Origin: an uncultured Clostridia bacterium
Lineage (GTDB): Bacteria > Bacillota > Clostridia > Christensenellales > Pumilibacteraceae
Direction of reading: 5' to 3'
Assembly (NCBI GenBank): GCA_934270565.1
Contig: CAKQPR010000031.1
Span: forward strand, 1-16,208
Length of the DNA stretch: 16,208 nt
Below are positions 7,119 through 14,586 of this stretch, in pieces. The notes under the pieces are model-generated. The model made no database searches and was not told the DNA's origin. It worked only from the letters and a program-made list of their open reading frames with translations. The number at the start of each line of letters is the position of its first letter. The first letter of the stretch is position 1. A program made the position numbers and the translations under genes.

Positions 7119-7883
7119 ATGAAAAGATTTGAGAACATGGTAGTTATAGTGACGGGCGCAGGCGGCGGTATCGGATCTGATACGGCGATTTCGTTCGCAG
7201 CCGAGGGAGCAAAGGTCGCGGTAGTCGATTTCAACGGCGAAACCGCGAACGAAACGGTAAAGAAAATTACCGAAAACGGCGGAGAAGCGAAGGCTTACGT
7301 TTGCGACGTGACCGATTTTCACGCGGTCGAGAAGTGCGTAAACGATATAGTTGCGGACTTCGGCGGCGTGAACGTGCTGGCGAATATTGCCGGCGGAAGC
7401 GCGAGAAAAGATCGCGCGCTCTCGTACGAGCAGTCGCCAGAGGTTTTCGACAGAATTATCAAAGTCAATCTTTACGGCAGTTATTATTTCGCCCGCCAGT
7501 GCGCGAGAGTTATGATAGAAAAAGGCAAGGGCGGCAAGATAGTCAATACCACTTCGGTCGTGGGGCTGAACGGACACGTCATGCACACCGAATACGGAGC
7601 GTCGAAAGGCGGAGTGCTGAGTATGACCAAGTCCATGGCGAAAGAAGTCGGAAAGTTCGGGGTGAACGTAAATGCGGTTTGTCCGGGCATGATTCCCACG
7701 GCGAACGCGACCGGCGGCGATCTTTCGTACACTAACTATTTGCGAATGACTCCGTCGCCGCACGACATCACGGCTGCGGTCATGTTCCTCGCGTCTGAGG
7801 ACGCGCGTTTTATCACCGGACACAATCTCGTAGTCGACGGCGGCAGATGCCTCGCAACTCGCGGAACGGAACCGAAGGACTGA
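7119..7883 (+). CDS. Short-chain dehydrogenase/reductase (classical SDR)
   Basis: This 254-residue enzyme starts at ATG 7119 behind AGGAGA (7107-7112); an in-frame TTG at 7104 lies across that ribosome site and is rejected. It has the cofactor motif TGAGGGIG (12-19), CDV for adenine contact, NIAGG in place of NNAG, and the catalytic set Ser146, Tyr159 and Lys163 (TTSVVG and YGASK). It also has the CPGM loop and an FITGHNLVVDGG tail typical of the FabG/sugar-dehydrogenase group. An acidic residue after the second strand (VVDFN) suggests NAD preference. It lies between the Gfo/Idh/MocA gene and the DMT transporter (3-base gap downstream), so a role in sugar or polyol oxidation fits better than fatty-acid synthesis. 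Confidence 0.93.
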   Translation: MKRFENMVVIVTGAGGGIGSDTAISFAAEGAKVAVVDFNGETANETVKKITENGGEAKAYVCDVTDFHAVEKCVNDIVADFGGVNVLANIAGGSARKDRALSYEQSPEVFDRIIKVNLYGSYYFARQCARVMIEKGKGGKIVNTTSVVGLNGHVMHTEYGASKGGVLSMTKSMAKEVGKFGVNVNAVCPGMIPTANATGGDLSYTNYLRMTPSPHDITAAVMFLASEDARFITGHNLVVDGGRCLATRGTEPKD

Positions 7884-7886
7884 AAA

Positions 7887-9029
7887 ATGGAAAACGAATC
7901 GGTAAACGGAACCGTTGCGGCTTCCTCGGGTTACGGCGTTTCGGATAGTGCGGTTTCGACTTCGTCGGATGGCAAAAACCGTTCCGAAGTACCGAAAAAA
8001 GCCGAACGCAAGCGTAAAAAACTTGACGCGTGCACCCGTAGAACGATTATAATAGTACTCGTCAGTTTGCTCGTAATGATTCTTTGGGGCGCGCTGTTTC
8101 CGTTCGTCAAGTACGGCTATAAGGTCTTTTCCATCGATACGACGTTTTATCCGAACCTGATTCTGTTTGCCGGAGTACGGTTTACGATCAGCGGTTTTAT
8201 TCTTTCGGTGTTCTGTATATTCACCAAACGGACTTATATCGTACGTCAGCCGAAAAAACTGATCGGGACTTCACTGGTCGCGCTGTTCGCGGTGGTACTG
8301 CATTATACCTGTACTTACATAGGGTTGAGCCTGGTGGACGCGGGCAAAACCGCGCTTTTGAAACAGGCGGGAGTAGTGGTGTTCGTGTGCGTGTCGTTCC
8401 TGTTCTTTAAGGATGATAAATTCAGTTGGGGCAAGATTGCGGGCGCGGTGCTGGGCGTGGCTTCGGTTCTCGTGGTCAACTTCGAATCGACTAAGTTCGA
8501 TTTCGGGCTAGGATCGATACTCGTGCTTGCCGCCGGACTTTGTACGGTCGTGAACAACGTAGTGTTCAAAAAGACGCTCGCAGACGTAAATCCTGTGTCG
8601 GTTACAGGGTATTCGCAACTTATCGGCGGCGTGGTGCTGATGATTATCGGGCTGAGTTTCGGCGGAAGTTTCGGAGTAGTCACTCTGGGCGGAATAGGCA
8701 TTATGGCGTTCATAGTCGCGGCGACGGTGGTGAGTTACGGGCTGTGGTACGCGGTAGTGCAGAAATACAGCCTCAGCAAACTGTTCATAATAAAGATGAC
8801 CGAACCGCTGTTCGCGGCACTGATCTCGGTGCTTCTGCCTATCGGTGCTACGCTGACCTGGCAGCACGGCGCGGCGTTCGCGCTCGTTGCGGCGGCGGTG
8901 CTGGTTAGCAACGTGAATTTCGGAAAAAAGTCCCTCAAAACGGACGAAATAACAAAAATTAACGACGAAACCGCGGCAAAACCGCAAAACGAAACGGAGA
9001 TAAAAGTCGATGAAAGCAATGTTGATTGA
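7887..9029 (+). CDS. EamA/DMT-superfamily membrane transporter
   Basis: This 380-residue integral membrane protein is preceded by AAGGA near 7875. It begins with an unusual ~52-residue hydrophilic extension, Ser-rich and then Lys/Arg-rich (PKKAERKRKK). About ten hydrophobic segments follow, starting at IIIVLVSLLVMILWGALFPF, arranged as two EamA repeats. The second repeat contains the common TEP motif (IIKMTEPLFAALISVLLPIG). A charged ~45-residue tail follows the last segment. DMT carriers move small metabolites such as amino acids, nucleotide sugars or drug-like compounds, often outward. Translation is coupled to the next gene, which starts 20 bases before this stop. In this operon it may export a pathway end product or import a sugar derivative; direction and cargo are not known. 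Confidence 0.88.
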   Translation: MENESVNGTVAASSGYGVSDSAVSTSSDGKNRSEVPKKAERKRKKLDACTRRTIIIVLVSLLVMILWGALFPFVKYGYKVFSIDTTFYPNLILFAGVRFTISGFILSVFCIFTKRTYIVRQPKKLIGTSLVALFAVVLHYTCTYIGLSLVDAGKTALLKQAGVVVFVCVSFLFFKDDKFSWGKIAGAVLGVASVLVVNFESTKFDFGLGSILVLAAGLCTVVNNVVFKKTLADVNPVSVTGYSQLIGGVVLMIIGLSFGGSFGVVTLGGIGIMAFIVAATVVSYGLWYAVVQKYSLSKLFIIKMTEPLFAALISVLLPIGATLTWQHGAAFALVAAAVLVSNVNFGKKSLKTDEITKINDETAAKPQNETEIKVDESNVD

Positions 9030-9993
9030 CGAGAATAAGAATTTTGTCTGGTCGGAAGTAGCCGAACCTACGCTTGCGCCCGACGGCGTTATCGTGGAGA
9101 TATACGCGACCGCGCTCAATCGCGCCGACCTTCTGCAACGCGCGGGAACGTATCCGTCGCCTGCGGGTTGGGCACCCTGGCCGGGGCTGGAACTTGCCGG
9201 CAAGATCGCGGCTATGGGCGAAACTGCGAAAGCGGAAAGCGATTTTAAGATCGGCGACGACGTTTGCGCGCTAGTGGGCGGCGGTGCTTACGCCGAGCGT
9301 ATCGCGATTCCGTACAAATTGCTGCTTAAAATGCCCAAAGGCATGTCTTACGAAGAAGCGGCTTGCATACCCGAGGCTTACTGCACGAGTTATCTCAACC
9401 TCTTTATCGAGGGCAAGTTGCAAAAAGGTCAGGTGCTGTACGTTGCGGCGGGAGCGAGCGGACTGGCAAGTTCGGCGATTCCCATGGGCAAAGCGTTCGG
9501 TGCGTACGTCGTGACGAGCGTACAGACCAAAGCCGTTGCGGAGAAAATCAAAAACCTCGGCGCGGACGAGATTATTATTCAGGAAGAGGAATCGATCCCC
9601 GCGGCGTTCGAGCGTCTGGAGAAAGAGGGTAAAGCGGTCAACGTCTGCATGGACTGCTTGTCGGGAGCGGATCTCGGCGCGGCTATGCCGTTTATGGCAA
9701 GGGGTGGCTACTGGGTGGTCATCAGCACGCTTGCGGGCATAGAAACCGAAATCAAACTCCGTCCGCTATTAACCAAGGGATTGCACCTCGTAGGCTCGAT
9801 GCTGAGAAACCGCACGAACGACCAGAAGCACGAGATACTCGAAAGCCTTTCGCGCGATATGTGGAAGTACTTTGAGGACGGCTCGATAAAGCCGAGTATT
9901 TATAAAGTGCTGGATATAAAGGACGTGGACGAAGCGCACGGCATACTTCAGCGCTTTGAAAATACCGGAAAGGTGGTAATGAGGGTTAAATGA
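9010..9993 (+). CDS. Zinc-independent MDR oxidoreductase, quinone oxidoreductase/PIG3-like
   Basis: The 327-residue protein starts at ATG 9010 inside the end of the transporter gene, with ACGGAG before it. The N-terminal GroES-like half carries the PIG3/QOR signature ALNRADLLQRAGTYPSPAG. No structural or catalytic zinc ligands of alcohol dehydrogenases are seen. The Rossmann half (from ~120) has AAGASGLASSAIPMGKAFGA where relatives normally have GVG, so two glycine positions are altered. The C-terminus (LRNRTNDQKHEILE..., then EDGSIKPSIYKV...DVDEAHGILQ...GKVVMRV) is typical of the family. It probably uses NADPH to reduce a quinone or an enone/ketone intermediate. Its stop overlaps the next start as ATGA. 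Confidence 0.9.
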   Translation: MKAMLIDENKNFVWSEVAEPTLAPDGVIVEIYATALNRADLLQRAGTYPSPAGWAPWPGLELAGKIAAMGETAKAESDFKIGDDVCALVGGGAYAERIAIPYKLLLKMPKGMSYEEAACIPEAYCTSYLNLFIEGKLQKGQVLYVAAGASGLASSAIPMGKAFGAYVVTSVQTKAVAEKIKNLGADEIIIQEEESIPAAFERLEKEGKAVNVCMDCLSGADLGAAMPFMARGGYWVVISTLAGIETEIKLRPLLTKGLHLVGSMLRNRTNDQKHEILESLSRDMWKYFEDGSIKPSIYKVLDIKDVDEAHGILQRFENTGKVVMRVK

Positions 9994-11360
9994 GAAAAAA
10001 GAGCTACGTCTTAATACTTTTCGCGGCGTTGGTTGTGCTGTGCGCCGCGCTCGTCGGTTGCGGCAAGGTTGCTAGGACTTATCACCGCGTTTCGGTCGCC
10101 GAGTGCGAGAACGGCAGAGTATATGTCACTTATCGCGGAGAGAAAGTCGGCGGGGCAATGGCGGGCGAGCGGTTGTCGATCAATCTTTTGCCCGATACCG
10201 GCTACGAAGTCGATTACGTCAAGATCGACGGCGCGGCGAGCGAGGGCGTGTATTTCGACATGCCGGATAACGCCGTGAATATTTCCGCGGCGTTCAAGCG
10301 CGTTACTTACGGCGTAACCGTATCCGGCAGCGTTTCGGGCGGCACGATCGCGGTGGATAAGACCACGGCGGCTTACGGCGAGAAAATCACCGTTACCGTT
10401 ACGCCGGACGAGGGGTACGTTCTCAAAGAGCGCACGCTCGTCGCGAACCACACCGAGATTTACAAGCCGCGTGCGACCGAAGCGATAGTTACGGAGTTCG
10501 TGATGCCGCCCTGCGACGTGGCGATAAAGGGCGAGTTCGTATCGACCGAAACGTTTATAACGCGCATAAGCACGCTCGAGGAATATATTTCGTTTGCGAA
10601 CGCGGTCAACGGCGGCGATAATTACGTCGGGCGCACGGTGATACTCGAAAACGATATCGGCACGGAAGCCGCTCCCGTATGGGCGCGAGTCGGCGCGAGC
10701 GCGGCAAATTATTTCGGAGGAACGTTCGACGGCAACGGCAAGACGGTGTACCTCAGACTTATTACGGATACCGATTCGGATAATTCCGTGGGTGCGTTCG
10801 GCTACGTCGGCGGCGCGACGATAAAGAACCTTACCGTAAAAGGCACGGTCGTAAAGAACGGCGACAACGGCGGCGCGGGCGGTATCGCGGGCGCGGTGCT
10901 GTACTCGGACGGAAAGGAAACGGTCATCGACAACTGCGCTTCTTACGCGAGCGTATCGGCGGCAAACAAGTACGACGCGGGCGGAATAGTCGGCGCGGCT
11001 ACCGGCAATCTTAAAGTCGCGAACTCGGTGAATTACGGCTCGGTATTCGCGGGGATTTCGCGGGCGGGCGGTATTCTCGGTAACGCTTACTGCGCGAGTA
11101 TCTACAAGAAAATATCCGTCTGTCTTATCGGAGTCGGGAACGCCGGCACGGTGAGCGTCGGCGGCGCAAGCGGCGTATTCGGCGGTATCGCGGGCAGAAT
11201 AGGCGTGAACGACCGTTTGCAGAACGTGTTCGACGGCTTTACGATCGGCTACGTTTTTGCGGGCTGTACCGATAAAACGGGGCGCGACCTCGTGGTCGGG
11301 CGCAACGACAGCGTGACGAACGTGAAAATTTATAAAATAACCGTAAAGGAGGACGCATGA
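9990..11360 (+). CDS. Lipoprotein with InlB-like repeats and a GLUG beta-helix module
   Basis: This 456-residue lipoprotein has GAGGG five bases before ATG 9990. Signal residues 1-23 end in LVG with Cys24. Residues ~30-185 form two beta-rich repeats of the divergent InlB B-repeat type; each ends in a pattern like MPDNAVNISAAFK or MPPCDVAIKGEF. Residues ~189-450 form a GLUG beta-helix with FGGTFDGNGKTVYL, GGAGGIAGAVLY, AGGIVGAATG and FGGIAGRIG. This is the same architecture as the two modules in the 1506-4955 protein, and closest to module B. No hydrolase motif is present, so it is most likely a surface binding, spacing or adhesion component. Both ends overlap neighbouring genes by four bases. 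Confidence 0.85.
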   Translation: MRKKSYVLILFAALVVLCAALVGCGKVARTYHRVSVAECENGRVYVTYRGEKVGGAMAGERLSINLLPDTGYEVDYVKIDGAASEGVYFDMPDNAVNISAAFKRVTYGVTVSGSVSGGTIAVDKTTAAYGEKITVTVTPDEGYVLKERTLVANHTEIYKPRATEAIVTEFVMPPCDVAIKGEFVSTETFITRISTLEEYISFANAVNGGDNYVGRTVILENDIGTEAAPVWARVGASAANYFGGTFDGNGKTVYLRLITDTDSDNSVGAFGYVGGATIKNLTVKGTVVKNGDNGGAGGIAGAVLYSDGKETVIDNCASYASVSAANKYDAGGIVGAATGNLKVANSVNYGSVFAGISRAGGILGNAYCASIYKKISVCLIGVGNAGTVSVGGASGVFGGIAGRIGVNDRLQNVFDGFTIGYVFAGCTDKTGRDLVVGRNDSVTNVKIYKITVKEDA

Positions 11361-13078
11361 AAAAGAAGATTTTTACCGTCTTTGCGGCGGCGATAACGTG
11401 CGTAGCGCTTCTTTGCGGCTGTGCGGCGAAGAACACTTTCGGCGACGGCTTCGTTTACCATAAAGGCAGCGTAAAGGAGTTCGACACGAGCCTTTTCTAC
11501 GGCAACGTCGAAACCATGCAGGGCGCGGATCCGTCGCTTATCTGGGTTGCCGAGCGTGACGAAACGGGCGCGGAAATCGACGGCGGCGGGTACTATTACG
11601 CCTACGTCACCGCGACTTCCACGATCAACGCGTGGCGAACCAAGGATATGACCAACTGGCAATACCTCGGCGCAGTGTTCCGCCCCGACCTCGACAAGTT
11701 CTGGGCAATGCGAAACTACTGGGCACCCGCGGTGCATTACGACGAAACGGATAAAACTTACTACATGTATTACAGTGCTTCCGATCGCGACGAAACATAC
11801 GGCAAGAACACGCACTACGTTTCGATGGCGACCTCGAAAACGCCTTACGGTCCGTTCGAGGAGTACAACCCCGGCAACAAGCCTACCGAAAGTTTGCGCC
11901 CGCTCGTGGACTTTTCGAAAGTTCCGAAAGATCACCCGATGTATCAGTACGGCAACTCCGAGTACAATCTTCCCGACGGTTACTTTTCGGCGATCGACGC
12001 GGAGCCGTTCGTCGACCCGGTATCGGGGCAGAAGTACCTGCTGTTCACTCGCGACCGTAACGCCGCGGGGTACACGAGCAGCGACACTTATATAATGCAA
12101 ATGAACGAGTGGTGGGATCCCGACTACGCTTCGCTTTCGCTGGTATCCGTCACCGGCTATACGGCGGTGAACGGCACGGAAGAGACAGACGAGGGCACGG
12201 TCAACGAAGGACCGTTCATGATCTATCGTGACGGACTTTATTACCTGACGTTCTCCGTACACTCGTACGAAGAGGGCAGTTATCAGGTGCGCCAGGCCGT
12301 GGGCGAATCGCCCATGGGACCGTTCAGAAAAGTCGCGGTCGAAAAGGGCGGCGCGGTAATCACTACCGACGGGCTTGCGATGTACACGAATTCGTCCGGT
12401 CACCACAGTTTCATCAAAGTGGGCGACGAACTGTATATCAGTTATCATACTTTCAAAAACGACGAATCCATCGCCGAAGCGCGCAAGATCCGCTTTGACA
12501 AAGTGAGCTTCGTGACGAACGAGGACGGACTTCCGGTCATCTATGCCAACGGTCCTACCGTTACGCTTCAGCCGCTGCCCGCGGAAATAAGCGGCTATGA
12601 GAACAAAGCCGCCGCGGCGATAGTCACGGCACAGGGGCTTGCGGACGACTCCGACGCATACTGGCTGAACGACGGCACGATCAAGATTCACGAGGACTCG
12701 GCGGTAGTCGATGAAACGCGGTTCCGTAAAGGCAAGGGCAAAATCACGCTCGCGTGGACCGACTACGTTTCCGCAAAAGCGATAATGATCTATAACGCCT
12801 GCGAGTTTGAAAGTTCGTTCACCGCAATCGACAATATCCGCATTACTTACCGTAAGGACGGCAAGGAAGCCGTAGTGCAGACGGGCAGGCTCGACTTCGA
12901 CTACTCGACTTTCTCGCTGGAGGACAGACACTTCGACTGTATCTTCGCGGGCGCTTCGGTGTCGATTCAGTTTGCCGATATGGATATCCGAAAGATAGAA
13001 ATCGAAATTTCCGAGCCGAAAACGGGCGATACGTTCGCGGTTTCCGAAGTCACGGTACTGGGGAGGGCGAGCGCATGA
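11357..13078 (+). CDS. Glycoside hydrolase family 43 lipoprotein
   Basis: This 573-residue secreted enzyme follows a very strong AAAGGAGG site. The signal ends LLCG-Cys22. The five-bladed GH43 domain (about 40-410) shows ADPSLIW with base Asp58, NYWAPAV, IDAEPFVDP with modulator Asp214, VNEGPF with acid Glu284, and SGHHSFIKVGDELYISYH. GH43 enzymes are mainly arabinofuranosidases, xylosidases and arabinanases acting on plant hemicellulose and pectin. Residues ~415-573 look like a discoidin-type beta-sandwich (ITLAWTDYVSAKAIMIYNA, then VSIQFADMDIRKIEIEIS and FAVSEVTVLG), probably a carbohydrate-binding domain. Anchored at the cell surface, it would supply sugars to the binding protein encoded two genes on. 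The stop overlaps the next start. Confidence 0.93.
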   Translation: MKKKIFTVFAAAITCVALLCGCAAKNTFGDGFVYHKGSVKEFDTSLFYGNVETMQGADPSLIWVAERDETGAEIDGGGYYYAYVTATSTINAWRTKDMTNWQYLGAVFRPDLDKFWAMRNYWAPAVHYDETDKTYYMYYSASDRDETYGKNTHYVSMATSKTPYGPFEEYNPGNKPTESLRPLVDFSKVPKDHPMYQYGNSEYNLPDGYFSAIDAEPFVDPVSGQKYLLFTRDRNAAGYTSSDTYIMQMNEWWDPDYASLSLVSVTGYTAVNGTEETDEGTVNEGPFMIYRDGLYYLTFSVHSYEEGSYQVRQAVGESPMGPFRKVAVEKGGAVITTDGLAMYTNSSGHHSFIKVGDELYISYHTFKNDESIAEARKIRFDKVSFVTNEDGLPVIYANGPTVTLQPLPAEISGYENKAAAAIVTAQGLADDSDAYWLNDGTIKIHEDSAVVDETRFRKGKGKITLAWTDYVSAKAIMIYNACEFESSFTAIDNIRITYRKDGKEAVVQTGRLDFDYSTFSLEDRHFDCIFAGASVSIQFADMDIRKIEIEISEPKTGDTFAVSEVTVLGRASA

Positions 13079-14577
13079 AAAAACCGCTTATAATACTGAC
13101 GAGCGCGCTTATGGCGTTCACCGCGGTCGCGGCTACCGGTTGCGGCGAAGCGAAATTCGATAAGTACGGCTATGAGAACGCTTTGCCGATCGCGAGCGAA
13201 GTATACGATTTTTCCGAAGCCGACGGAATGAAAACCGACGGCGTAAAGGACGGTAATTACGGATCAGAGTACTGCTACCGCTTGTACGACGGCAGCGACG
13301 ACAGCATATACGTCGACAGTTATATCTACTTCGGCGAAGAAGGCTTGCATTGCTTCGTCAGCGCGCACGACAAGGTGCTGAGTTATCACCACCTCCGCGC
13401 GGTGCATCAGAACACCTCGGTGGAATTGTTCTTCAATTCCGCGACGAAAGCCGACGGCACGGATAAACTTTCGATAGACCGCAGAACGCTTCAGTACCGA
13501 CTCGACTGCGGAGGCAAGTACTCAAAACTCGTGGGCGTGGGCGGTAAAAGCACTTATGTAACGAGTTATTTCGACTCGGCGCACGCGGTCAAGGTCAACG
13601 GCACGCTGAACGGCACGAACGAAGAGGGCTTCGACGCGGAAGTGTTTATCCCCTGGTACGAATTCGGCTTCATCAAGGACGAGAACGGCGCGTATCACGC
13701 AGGCGACCTTACCTATCGCGTGGCGTACAGCGCAAAGACCGACGCTACGGTCAATACCGAAGAATTCAAGTCCAGCCGCTCGTACACCACCAAGTCGCTC
13801 AGTTTTCAGGCGACTCCGTACACCTGGGTGCCGATCGGTAAACGAGAGGACGGCACGGGCGAGTGCCTTACGAGTGCCGACGGCGACGTGTTCGGCATGC
13901 TGCAAGTGGGCGCGGATAAGTATTACCCGACCTATAAATTCGACCTCGGCCCGGACAACGCGACCGACAGAAAGATAACGCTCGACAGTTTCTCGCCGAC
14001 GAGTTACGCGTTCGTTAAAAACGGCTATGACACCGATTATTATTTCGAGTGCAACGTATCGAAGATAAACGCGGGTACGGTTTCGAGTCCTTACGTCGGC
14101 ATAGTCAATATTTTCCCGTCCAACCGCACGCTCTTGTATATAAGAACGGACAAAACGAGCGGGAAGAAGTACGTCGGAGTTGCTCAGCGCGATATGAAAA
14201 ATTCCGCGTGGGTGCTGACGGCGGGCGCGGACTATGCGCCGTATGAAAAGGAAACGGCGGAGGAGGGCGACGTTATCAAACTTGCGGCTTACCGTCATGG
14301 CGACGCTATCGCGTATTTTGTGAACGACGAGATTCTGTGCGTGACGGCGGCTGCCAAAGAAGAAGCGCAGGGCTTTACAGACGTTCCCGAGGTTACTCTT
14401 CGCGGCACGACGGCTTCTACCGGATCTACCGGCAGAAAATACTACTCGAAGTGCATGGTGGGCATTTACTCGTTCGGTCCGAAAGCGGAGTTTTCCGATT
14501 ATACTTATCTTAAAGGCACGGACGCGCAAACCAAATTCAACGAACTCGCGGGGATAACCGCGGATTCGGAAATATAA
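13075..14577 (+). CDS. Two-domain lipoprotein with CBM9-like N-terminal domain
   Basis: This 500-residue lipoprotein has GGGAGGG before ATG 13075 and signal residues 1-22 ending ATG-Cys23. Residues ~55-225 resemble the CBM9/DOMON-like sugar-binding beta-sandwich (YVDSYIYFGEEGLHCFVSAH, NTSVELFFNS, LQYRLDCGGKY, GFDAEVFIPWYEFG). The sandwich would bind glycan ends. Residues ~290-490 form a second beta-rich domain (DYYFECNVSKINAG, YVGIVNIF, VIKLAAYRHGDAIAYFVNDE, MVGIYSFGPKAEFSDYTYL) that resembles LamG/concanavalin-like or DUF1080-type folds. I see no confident catalytic set. It is probably a surface glycan-binding protein working with GH43. It could be a hydrolase if the second domain is of the 3-keto-glycoside type, which I cannot decide here. 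Confidence 0.7.
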   Translation: MKKPLIILTSALMAFTAVAATGCGEAKFDKYGYENALPIASEVYDFSEADGMKTDGVKDGNYGSEYCYRLYDGSDDSIYVDSYIYFGEEGLHCFVSAHDKVLSYHHLRAVHQNTSVELFFNSATKADGTDKLSIDRRTLQYRLDCGGKYSKLVGVGGKSTYVTSYFDSAHAVKVNGTLNGTNEEGFDAEVFIPWYEFGFIKDENGAYHAGDLTYRVAYSAKTDATVNTEEFKSSRSYTTKSLSFQATPYTWVPIGKREDGTGECLTSADGDVFGMLQVGADKYYPTYKFDLGPDNATDRKITLDSFSPTSYAFVKNGYDTDYYFECNVSKINAGTVSSPYVGIVNIFPSNRTLLYIRTDKTSGKKYVGVAQRDMKNSAWVLTAGADYAPYEKETAEEGDVIKLAAYRHGDAIAYFVNDEILCVTAAAKEEAQGFTDVPEVTLRGTTASTGSTGRKYYSKCMVGIYSFGPKAEFSDYTYLKGTDAQTKFNELAGITADSEI

Positions 14578-14586
14578 GGAGAAAAC

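Noticed and set aside
7119..7883. Assignment of the SDR gene as fabG
   Set aside because: The catalytic motifs are shared by the whole classical SDR group. There are no fatty-acid genes nearby, and the operon context is sugar use.
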